From Oopsacas minuta (lineage: Eukaryota; Porifera; Hexactinellida; Lyssacinosida; Leucopsacidae): 64,000 nucleotides of DNA. Location of the stretch: NCBI GenBank assembly GCA_024704765.1, contig JAKMXF010000365.1, positions 868,001 through 932,000 on the forward strand. The letters are read 5' to 3'. The notes below the pieces were generated by a model. The model was not told the DNA's origin and searched no databases. It saw only the letters and a program-made list of their open reading frames with translations. Below, in pieces: positions 25,101 to 37,100 of the stretch. Each line of letters begins with the position of its first letter. Positions within the stretch are counted from its first letter, which is position 1. The translations under genes and the position numbers were made by a program.

Positions 25101-28100
25101 AGTGAGAGAGCCTCCACTGGCTTGAGGACCTCATCTCCATGTGCACCTAATCCCTGGCCAGGAATATACCCCATTTTAGTCATTAATATTAAACCAATCC
25201 CTTGGTATGTCTCTCCAATCCACCTCGTTACTATTCTGAATTCACTCCACATAAACAGGTGTAGTATCACTAATATTACAAGCAATTGTGTAATCTGAGG
25301 TCTGGCTATCAGGATTTGATTTCCGTAGTGATGATACAATTAATAGTTTGGCGTGCAAAAAATAATGTTTGGAGAATTCACGATACTTAATTGTTTACAA
25401 CATGTAGGTATAGGGCAATAAGAAGGCTGTATGTGTTGTTTCAAGTGCTTGGTTAATTTTTTGCACTTGACATCACAAATGGGACAACACTTTCTAAATC
25501 CGACGAATCTCCTCAAACAGACCTTTGTATGTGTAACAAATTTTCTAAAATGAATGATGACGTAACATAATGGGCAAACTAGTACAGCATGGAATCTCAT
25601 ATGAAGCATAAAAGTAACTTGAGCCTTATGAAAATTGGAAACAGTGATGGGTTTAGAGCAGATGGGACAGACAACCGTTATAGTGTGTTTTTAGGCTTTA
25701 TGGAACATTTATCAGTTCTACCAGTTTCTGTACTATTTTTAGAATATGCTGTAGTCATACTAATTCCTGTAAGATTTTGAATATGTTCACTCACATAATT
25801 ATAATTAGTGTGACAATCCGCGGGAAGAGTTTGGTAAGAAATTTCAGGTAGTAAAGGATGAGGACTAGCATTACTAGAAATTGGTACAAGAGAGTTGATT
25901 GAAGTAGAATGACTGTAAGGTCCTATAGCTGGAGGATTTGCAGCAAGATTATCTGGGAATTCAGAATTTGGATGAATTTCAGTATCGGAAACAAAATCTG
26001 GGAGATAATAAGCCATCTATGCACTAGCAGCATTAAACAATATTATAATCAAATAACCTTTGTGTCTGTTTAAACACAATAAATAAAAATATACAAACTA
26101 CGTTCAGATGGGCAGTACATTATACGTATTACATATCGAAGCATGAAGGCGGTCAGTATACGTATGAACGAGCTGCAGAGCTGTCTTTGTGCGAGTATTT
26201 TTGCATAATTATTCTTATAGCATAGGGACTACTAGTCAAAGCGATAAATAATTATCTCCGAGCGGTCTTCATTAGATGTGTTACTGGAATTTTGTCCCAG
26301 AGGTATCGACCCCGAATACTACAAGGTTTTAATCAATATTAATAAGTTATTATTGTGTTAAAATGCAAGAACTCTATTCATTGAAAAAATTATATTTAAA
26401 TATTCTACACAATTAATACTACTGTTGAAATCGGGTAATATTCCATATTTGATTGTCAAGATAACAAAATAACCCGTTATGCTGAACACTGATAGGATAA
26501 GATAAATTTGATAGTTAATATAGGCTAATTGACAATAAACATGAAGACTGTATATTATCTGCTATTTATTAGGCCATTCACTAATCAGTAAGTATACTGA
26601 AAATTCACTAATAAATATATACTATAGGACAAATAAGACAAACAGATTTTAATAGTTTACCCCCTCAGTTTGACAAATAACCCGAAGTGAAAAAAAAATC
26701 GATTATTGTAGTATATGGGAAAATCGAATGAACATTTATACGATGACTTGATGAAAAAAACGGAGTCAAAATAACCCGATTTCAACTGTAAGTCTAAAGA
26801 TAATCTTGATAGCCTTATGATAACAATATCTAAAACACAATTAGTAGAATAATTATCACAATGAAAACTACTTGAATTCGTAATAACGATCAACTACTAG
26901 TGGGAGATTTCTAATAGTGCTAGTTAATTCTCAGCCCAACTATATCTGGTAGATTTACAACATGTAGGTTAGAGTTATCCTGTATTTTTTCACAAGACAG
27001 CAAATGTGAACGAATCAGTTGAAAATCTTCAATCTCACTAAATTGACAGAAAGGACATGAGAATTTAGAAGTTGGTATAGCAGTGCTGTTGGTAGGATAA
27101 GACGTTTTAAGTTTCGATTGAATTGTAGGGGTGGACTTTGGGGGAGTAGGGGTAGACTTGGAGGGAGTAGGGGTGGTAGGGGTAGTTTTCGGCTTGTTTG
27201 TTGAAGTTTTAGGCATATTCTTTGGCACATCAACAGAAACGTTATGTATAACTACACACAATAAACCATGAAATGTGAATTCATTCTTTGACATAGCTGT
27301 ATAACAAATTGGACAGAGATAGGAATGCTCTGTGAGAACATGCTCAGAGAATCTTGTTTTGGAGACATGATTAAAACAGAAAGGGCAGCTTGGTCTAGAT
27401 GATTCAACACAGCTGTATAAGTGAGGTGTAAATTCACAAAGTTTCTCTGTGGACCAACCACAAGATTGACATTGAAAAATAGCATGCAATAGCATATGGG
27501 AAGATAGCTGAGTTTTCTTGCATTGCTTTTGACAGATAGGACAAGTAATTTTACCAGAGGAATTTAGAATAATTTTCTGCTGTTTTGTTAACTGAATTGG
27601 GGCCTTGCTTAAACATTGAATGGGATGAGTTCTGATAGTAAAACAAGGGATTGTATTATGACAGCCATGACATGTGTGGAGTTTGGTGATATGATTACGA
27701 TGGATATGTCTAACTGTTGTTGTAAGATCAGAAAACTTACGAGAACATCGAGGACATTTAAAAGGGATAGTTTGAGTTTGTAAGCAGGTTTGTAAATGAG
27801 ATTCAAATTTACCTTCGTTTATAGATCCATTACAGATAGGACACTGATGAGATATAAGAGCATACAATCGTGATTTAACGTCTAATTTGTCTGTAGATTT
27901 GTCGGGATTTTTATTTGGTGTTTGTACCGGCCTGTTAAGATCTTCAGGATTGGTATTTTTCTCAAAAAATACATGTTGTGAATAAGATGATTCATATACA
28001 CCTTGGGTTTGAGGGATACTATTAGAGTTCTCACTATTTGGAAAGTGCGGACTCTTCAGGAAATGTTCAACAGAACTCAATTCTTGTTCAGTAACCAGCT

Positions 28101-31100
28101 TCTGAATATGGGTAGACATGTGAATATTAAATTTGTTGTATTCAAAAGAATGATCGGGTGCTATAGGACATTTCAAACTAGGTACATGTTGTTTGAAATG
28201 TTTATTAGGTTTTGTATTTGGTAGTTTTTCATTACACAAAGGACACGTGACAGTTGCATTATGCGATTTTCTACACTCGTTGGTATGATTAGAGAATGTA
28301 CCCATGGATACAATTGAGGAACAGAGAGGACATATAACTTTAGTATGCATCTTCATATGTTTAGCAAACTTCTTTTTATTTTTAGAAATAGCTTTGGTAC
28401 AAATAGGACAATGTAATGGGTTTATAGTAGGAGGTGTTGGCTCGGGCTCAGGATCAAGAATATTGTCAGGAACTGAACTGGAGTGTCGAGTAGCTACGTG
28501 ATCATCCAAAACGCAAGGATTCATAAAAACATGACACATCGGACATTCTACTATCTGGTGACTCGTGCCAGAATGCCAAGCTGCCATTTGAAGGTTACGA
28601 AAGATAAATAGCTAATAAATATCAATTTATATTACTTATAGAATTTTCTGAAAAACTTATTGCATATATCAATATAAGTAATATGAGCAGAGTATTGCGG
28701 TTATGTTGTAACTGTTGAGGAGTTAAACAATATGGAAGTAATGAATTATTAATTCAATGAATCTTTGAGTATGTTAGTTTATTCTAAGGACTTTCTACTT
28801 CAGTATCACAGCAGTTAGAGTAAGGGAAGAGAATAACTAGAATGTCCTATATACAATTTACTATACAGGTATAGCGATAAGTAATTAGTTTACAAACCCA
28901 TATACAGATAGAATACAAAAAAGTGTTGTTTGTGATTAAGTAAACCTTTGAACAAAATTCGTAGTTGTTCTAAAAGGTAACGAATCCTCCAAATAGTAGC
29001 AAATACAACTAGTATGAACAGGAAATTGTATAAAAGTTAATAACGAGACAGGTCTAGAAATCAGAGCAAGATGGTATCTCAGAAAGTAATAATTGTGATG
29101 GGATGTGTGTCCATAACAGTACACTTAATGAGTGGGATACTACTGTTATTCACAGCTACAACTGGAATGTCAATTCTAAGTGGTTTAGCAGTGTATAATT
29201 CTATGGATATCGAGGTACCGGGAGAATTTAACTTCCTAGGAGCAGAGGTTGTACTAACAATAATATTTTACACACTGCTAATAATTCTAGCTGTGATGGG
29301 ATCTATATTCGCTATGCTAGATTCTAAATTCCACAGAGCTGCTATAGCCCTGCTGGTTACCTCACAAATACTAATAGTAATTGTAATGGTGTTGAATATT
29401 ATAGCAATTGGAGTATTCAATACGGAGAAATCTAGAGAGACTTTTGATGTACAGAAATACTACGTTCTCAACATCTTAATAGTATTCTATCTTGCTGGGG
29501 TGATGGTTTACGATACTGTCTTTATCGTGATGAAAATGTGTAGCACAAGATCAGATAAAGTCAATAATTAGCACAACAACACCTAACATATTTCCACGCG
29601 AAAAGGTACTATAAATATTATCAACCTGTTAAACTGATCAAATATGTCTTTATCAGTAAAAATATAATGTTATTTTGTATAATTTATACTAAATGTAATA
29701 AAACGCAATAAACATGTATGTCCAGATTTAACTGTATATAGTAACCAGAGTGGACCTACCATGAGCCAATGGGTCATGGTTGGCCATAGGTGACCCATGG
29801 TCCAGGTAAACTTTGATTTATAACTGTGCATTAGTTAAACCAGTCAACTAGTCCCTAGTCACCTCAGCATCGAGGGGCGTAAAATCCTCTTATTAACAGC
29901 TGGAGGCGAGTGTATAACTAGTACAGGGAAAGTCTGGATTCACAAGCAATAAATACTCTAAGACAAGTACTCAAACGGTAGCCCGCGGGCCATTCGCTGT
30001 CGCACACGGATAATTCACTTGTTTTCATTATTCATATATCTATACAGTAAATTGACGTGCTTCAATCGTCAGATAATAATTGTTTTTTCTAAACATCATA
30101 TAGAAATAATTACGGTTACTCTACCAATGCATTAATGTTCCTAGAATGAATAAAGTATTTGGTAACTATAGTTTGCATTTACGAATTCTATCAATTATTA
30201 GAGCTTCACAAGTATAATGTAGGAGGCAGAACCTAAATTGATAGTATAGCTTGAAAATTGATTAAACTAAAGCCAGAGGCAATCTATGATTTGTGGCCCG
30301 TAAGGCGGAGCCTAATTTTTAAAGTGGCCAGTAGATTTAAAAGTTTGAGCACCCCTGCTCTAAAACAACATCGAGTGGGTGTAAAATAGGTAAGTTGACT
30401 GAAATAAGAGGTGCGAGTTAACCAAAATAGTACGAGTTGACTGGCTCCCGTCAAATCAAATGAAAGTAAATCAAAGTGTGTAATAATGAATAAATAATCT
30501 ATTTAATACGTAATTATTTTGAGTAAGTTTATTAAAAAATGAATTTATTAGGCACTTTGCAAGGCCAAGAAGTCCAACATTTCTTCGACGACATTTAGCA
30601 ATGTTAATAAGATAATTTTATTACTTTCTTATGACAGCAACAGGAGAAAGATAAACTAAAAATATCCCATAAATTAATTAAGCATAAAGATATGCGAGAA
30701 GGAAGTATATTGCAACCTCGATATTATAGAAAATAAGGACATGCTAAGGGTGATGTTATTATGATTAAGTATTCTTTGTAGAAATACGTAGTTGTGTATA
30801 AAAGGTATGGATCCTCTAAATAGTGCCAAATATGAACAGTAATTTGTATAAAGGTCACTTAACGAGACTGGAGTATATATAGAGAGCAAGATGGTATCTC
30901 AGAAAATTAATATTCGTCATGAAATGTGTATCCATAAAGCTACACTTAATGAGTAGTATACTGGTGATATTAAAAGCTACGACTGGGTGCAAATCCTGAA
31001 CGTTATAGTTCTAATAAACACTCCTCTTAGTGCTAAAGTACTAGGAGAATTCAACTTCCTAGGAGCAGAGGTCGTACTCACACTAATATTCTACACACTG

Positions 31101-34100
31101 CTAATAATTCTAGCTGTAATGGATCTATATTCGCTATAGATCTACTGATCACCTCACAGATACTGATAGTAATCGTAATCAATTTAAATATTGCCGCAAT
31201 TGGAGTATTCCATACTGGGAAACAACTAGTACTATATTCACAATATCATTATTGTATTATATCTTGCTGGAGTGATGGTTTACGAGATTGTCTTTATCGC
31301 GATGAAAATGTGTAGCAAAAGATCAGATGCAAGTTCAGATACAGTCATAATTAGCATAACAAATGATTTCCCATAGATTACTTTAATATAAATAATAACC
31401 AAGTTACCAACTGATCAAATATGTATTTATCTGTGGGATTGTAATACCTATTATTTATGTAGAGGAATAAAATCAAACTATAAACTATGTCAATCAATAT
31501 TTCAACTAATTGAACACTCTATGAATTGTAAGTTCTATGAGAAAGGTATGCTGGGGACAGAAATTATCGAAGCTTTGCGAATTACTACATCACCATTTAT
31601 CATAGATAATCGTCATCATCAAATAGAGAAGTTAGCTCACAATCTGAGTTTGAGTCTGGAGAGATTGATATCAGAGGATTAGTAGAGAGCTGTTTATCGT
31701 TAGTAGAAATAGTTGGTTTGTTTGCAGGTAGTTTCCTCTTTGATACAGGACCTTGATTGATAGGAGGTTTAAGAGCTAATGCAGGAAATTCACTATCTGA
31801 CAGACTGATAGTATTAGATACTTTAGAAACAGGCTTAGAGGTAGTAATATTCAAAGTTTCCATTGCATGTGACTGTACTGGCATTTGTTTTGGATGTATA
31901 GCTATCTCAACCTTATGAACTGAAGCTGTAGCTGTACTCAACTCTTGGGATACCTTCTTCTGACAAGATACAGCATGTCTAGCAATTGAATCACACTTAA
32001 ACTTCTGTTTACAAGAGGGACAAGATATTTTAAGAGTTGCATGGAAGCTATGAATGTGATTATTGTTCTTATTTGCTAATGAAGTACCGCACAAAGGACA
32101 TGTGTCTTGATTAGGACGTTTTTTCAGACATTTAATGACATGGTCATCAAAATTCGTCTCAGAAATATCCCTTGCATGGCAGAGAGGGCAGGCATGTTTA
32201 ATGTGAACTTTCTCAATGTGTTTCTGTAGAATTCCATCTGTTGAACACACAGTTGTGCAGAATATGCACTTGAATTGTATTACAGTTTTAACAGGGTTGT
32301 CTACTGCTTTTTTCCGTTGTGAATTAGGATTAGCAATAAATGGGTTTGACTGACTGCGTTTATTGTATATTTTAATACAATTCTTTATATGTCCTGCAAA
32401 CGTATCAAATGTGAATGATTTCTCACACCCAGGAATAGAACATGTAAGTTTAGATATATGCTTAATTTTGACATGTCTCGTACTGCCGTCAGGAGATCCA
32501 CAAATGCTACATGGAAACTGATCAAACGTGTAAATAACCATACACTCAATAAGATGGGACCCTAGGTCATGAAGAGGATAATCGTTGGAGCATCTGGGAC
32601 AGCAAAATATTGCATGCAATTTCACATGGCAATCACGTACAAATTGAGGCATTATCTTTCTACAAAGAGGACATTGCCATCTGATTTTCATTGGATCGGT
32701 TACGGGCTGAGCTACAACTGATTTCACCTTAGGGGTTATAGGGTTTAGATTGGGTTGTAATGGCGCTAGAGATTCTGCCATGAAGTGAATTTAACTATAA
32801 ATGAATTAGTGTGTGAAGCAAAGAAATTCTGGTGTACTGATTGTCTTGCAATATCTTGTAATTATGGCAAAAGATTAAATACTATACAGAAAAGCAAATA
32901 ATCATCATGTATGATCCATATTCCATTACATACACAAACTGAATGTATATATTGAAAATGGGTCAATTGCATATATGAATCAATGTGTAGAGAAAATCAA
33001 TAATTATAATTCCAGAAATGAATGAATCTTCTGAATACCCCAAAAAATACAATTCCAAAATCTCAAAATCTCAAAATCTCTGTCTTCACAAACCATGCAA
33101 TTGATAATATAACATCAAGGGAATTAATTAATTCTGAGACCCAATAGATTGTTAATAGAAACTACCTGCATTCCAGCAGGAATATTCCTACACTCAGCGA
33201 TATGATTCTCCAGTAACACATCTCTACACTGATAATTACAGAAGAGACAAGTTACTTGAGATTCATATCTTGTTTGTACAGTATTCGCATAACTGCGATT
33301 TGAAAGAGAAGCAGAACTAATTTGTTTCCGAGCTGCAGGAATATCCTCTTCCGAATAAGAACTCTCCTCAGAAGATTCAATCTCAAGTTGTTGGTACAGC
33401 TGGATAACTTCAGGGTCTAGACTAGGATGGTCTTGGAACAGCTGTGCACTCATTACACTTAGTTTAGCACACTTATTAACATGTTTGCTAAAGTTATTAG
33501 GACCATAACTATCCTGACAGAAAGGACAGGTCAGCTGCCGATGAGTACGATGTATGTGAGTTGAGATTTCTCTCACGCTATGACACTTCGTTTCAGAGCA
33601 ATAAGGACACAGATAAGTAGGCCGTCCTTTAACTTGCTTAGCTCCGTATCTCCCCAAACACTCCTCTAGATGTACTTTGAATGAACTGTGAGCAAGTTGT
33701 TTGCTGCAGATAGGACACTTATGTGTGATATGATTCTCAGTCATATGTCGTCCCATCATTCTAAGAGGACAGTCATCGTTACAAATAGGACAGCTGATCT
33801 TCTGACCCATACTAACATAAGGAAAGGAGACTAGGTCCTCTGGGTATCCTCCCTTCTTACCCCTCTTCTTATTATCTGTAGGCAGGAGAACGTAGTCCGA
33901 GTCTGAGGGGTCAATGAAAGGAGCGAAGAACGGCTTAGACTGATGATGACTGCCAGAATAATTGCCTTTACACCTAGCATTAGTTTCATAGTCATAAATC
34001 AATTCTTCATAATCTGAGCTGTCATCTGTCAGAGATTCAGAATCTGATGGCGTGTCAAAATCATCTTCAAACTCTCTAAACTTTTGGAACACCCCCTGAA

Positions 34101-37100
34101 GCAGAGGAGACTGACTGGCACCAGGAGAACTATTCCTTACACTACATTGATTCAAATGTGAAGTTACTCGCTTTGCTCCTAAAGTCCCTGAACAAATAGG
34201 ACAGCATAGGGTGAGATGAGATACAGTGAGATGCTTAGCTATATTTGTAACAGAATCTTGTTTCTTACATGCGTTGCACTTCATAACACCAGCACTACTA
34301 GGTGTTACATTCTTGGGTATACACTTGTTGAGGAGATGAGTAAACAGACCAGACTTATTAAATCTACTCTTACAGAAAGGACATAGAATCTTAAAATGAG
34401 ATTTAACATGACTTCTCAGCTTCTTATCATGCATGTACGTGTGGCAAATAGGACAGCTGTGGTTAGACTGGATATCAGTCTGAAATAAATCAGAGTATTT
34501 GTAGGATTTATTGACAGCTGATGAGTAGCTAGTTAGGTAGGGATCTGGCGGATCACGTAGTTGTTGGTATTGTTTGGTTCGCTCCTTATCATGATGCTTC
34601 TTCCTCAAATGCTGCTCAATATATTGGAATCTATATCGACAGAATGGACATGGAACTGTCAACTTGGGACAAGCATGTAAGAGATGGGTTTCCATAGAGC
34701 TAATAGATATAGATGCGAGACAATGTGGACACGTTCCGGGTGATATCTGCTGACCAGGTTTTGGCCTCGCAGGACAGAATTGATTGAGATGTCTTGTCAA
34801 GCTGGCAGGTTTGACATATGCATTGCATAAATGACATCTCACATTTTTAGGAGGAGAACTGGTTGCTGGTAAGTTTGTGGCCATAATAAATGAATCTCAA
34901 ATATTCTAGTACAATTCAGTTACTCCATAATCTTCATAAAGATATTAGTTATTATGGGAAGCGTAGAAGACACTTTAATAATATTCAGTGTCATGTTACA
35001 AATGTGATGACTAAGTCAGTCAGTAGATGATATTCGTAGTAAATAATAAAATCGTACTTGTAAGTATAAATATAGCAAAAGATATATCAAGATTGCAAAC
35101 TAAAATATAATAATAGGGCATAAAGAAATATGTAAAGACAAACCTAATATCTTTAGACATCCTTCTTGTATTGGCTTGCAAGGAAGATCGAATGAATGAG
35201 AATCACAAAATGGAGGAAGGTAGACACCGGTTTTAGACAACTCACATTCTGGACCGGTTGTTATCAATCTCTGTAGAAAGAAGAATATTAGTCACAAAGT
35301 TTATAAATCGTTAATATTACCAAATAAAGACCGACGTATCATTCAAAGCACCTGGTTACAAAATTATTTAATATATTTATCAAATGTTATAGCTACAGCA
35401 AGTAAGGGAGGATTTCAATAACTACAATGCACTACAAAAGTCACAATTTGGCACGATCAATTCAAACATACTGCTGGTACATAAGTATGTTAAATACATC
35501 TATTGCTTAGGCTAAATTATATTTATTCATATGTAGGTTATAAAAACATCATATACAATTCCCGATGATGTTCATATGCCTGACATCCACAGTCGGGGAT
35601 TATCTACGTGTTTGGCGGGTACCTAAAAGTGCCAGTTTAGCAGCAATGAAAGACACAAAGTGGTGACCATGAGACCCAAGTTTGTACAGGATCAATTGGA
35701 TACAGGCGAAAAAACTGCCATCCAAGGGAGAGTTCATACAAGAAAATCTGCCACCAGTTCCGGTCAGACATTCCTTAAACCCCTGCATTAACTGTGTTAA
35801 CAAATACGTAAGCAATTAAACATACTCACTCACCATGTTAGCAATATTAAGGTCGATTGGTAGAAAGTTAGAAACTGTAACATTTGTAGGACACGTGTGA
35901 TGCTGAATCCAGAATACTACAAACATAGGGAATAGGAAAATAATAATACTACTATATCAAGGTCATCAACAAACTTAAATAATCGGCACAGGGAATTTCT
36001 ACATAGATTGATTCTCGGAGGCTCATCAATCACATGGCCACGACAAACTTGTCCTCTGTCTACACTACTTACGACCCTACCAATAATAAGCATCTAGTAT
36101 ATGTACTCAATACTAACCGTGTGTAGAAGAAGAGTTTTTAGAAGATATCTTATCTGCAGCACTCTTCACTTCTAGATTAAACTTAGGGAGAAGGTGAGGG
36201 AGTAAAGGGCTCGGTCTGAAACAGCTAAAAATAACATAAAGAAAGAATATCATAGCCTATGATAATACGAATGTATTAATCCAACAATCTTGTTTATTAA
36301 TATTTGATGAATATCATCGCAGGGAGTGAAATGACTTTTCTACATTTCAAACAATCCAAGAATAAAACTGAAAAATCAATCGCTCACTTCTCATAACATT
36401 AGTAATTCGCACAATTAGGAGATCATAGTGTTGGCAAAAGGCAGATAAACATCAGTTTTAGACAAAATGTGTTGTTACACACTCTTAATCATACTATTGT
36501 CCCAAACAATGTAATCATGCTCCTAAAGCAGCATCCAGTACTCCTAAATAATACCCTCACTATTCCACTATAATTACTAACCATACTCTTGGAATTAAAG
36601 AGAGTTGATATTTGTAAGAATGCTGCAGGTTTTCTTTCTTAATAATTTCTATCCTCTTCTTATAGCGATTAAATAAGTTCTTAACCTGATCAGTGTGCAT
36701 GTAAGGACTGTAAGTATTCAGAAGCATGTGTAGATATCTAAATAATTAATACAGTAATTAATAATATTAAGTAATATACAGTGGTAGTGTCAGTCACAAA
36801 CGGGCCTATGGTAACGGGGAACTTCTGGAAACAGAGTGGAAAATAAATAGAGCGAATTAATATATATAACATTAACTTTTAAGAACAACGCAAATAATTA
36901 TTACCTCACCGAAATGTGAGAGATTCCTTCTTAGTTCTTCTACAAATATTAAACATGAGATATAAGATCTGGGACTGGAGGAGTGGCCAGCCTCTTTCCT
37001 TATTAGCTAGATACAAAAGGTTAATATTTAAAATATGATAAGCGAAGTCAATTGAGTTAGTAGGTAATAATTACATAAAGGAGTTCTCTAACCAGCAACC

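Larger units (their letters stand above)
16066..35143 (-). other. TRAPPC9: Giant TRAPPC9 intron 13 with nested gene cluster
   Basis: The donor follows AAGATATTAG at 35144 (GTTTGTC) and the acceptor TATTTACAG precedes GTTACTCC at 16065. Exon 13 ends in phase 1 and exon 14 resumes in phase 1, giving an intact Gly-Tyr codon pair at the junction. The intron is about 19.1 kb, whereas the other 21 introns are 54-897 nt. Inside are seven zinc-finger genes (two + and five -, two of them broken), a four-TM gene with a pseudogene copy, and several inverted-repeat elements. A gene break by rearrangement would be the alternative, but the matching phase and family alignment favour one transcript. Confidence 0.8.

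Noticed and set aside
25310-25390. An 81-nt in-frame intron that would remove the TAA at 25342-25340 in the zinc-finger/G-patch gene
   Set aside because: It explains only one lesion. The frames of the fourth finger and of the sequence before the G-patch still need separate shifts, and the finger continues through this stretch in another frame.
35600-35815. A 71-residue minus-strand open frame, first considered as a TRAPPC9 exon
   Set aside because: Its phase does not fit exon 13, while exon 12 (ending in phase 0) joins exon 13 directly and gives the expected family sequence. It is therefore treated as part of the 563-nt intron 12.
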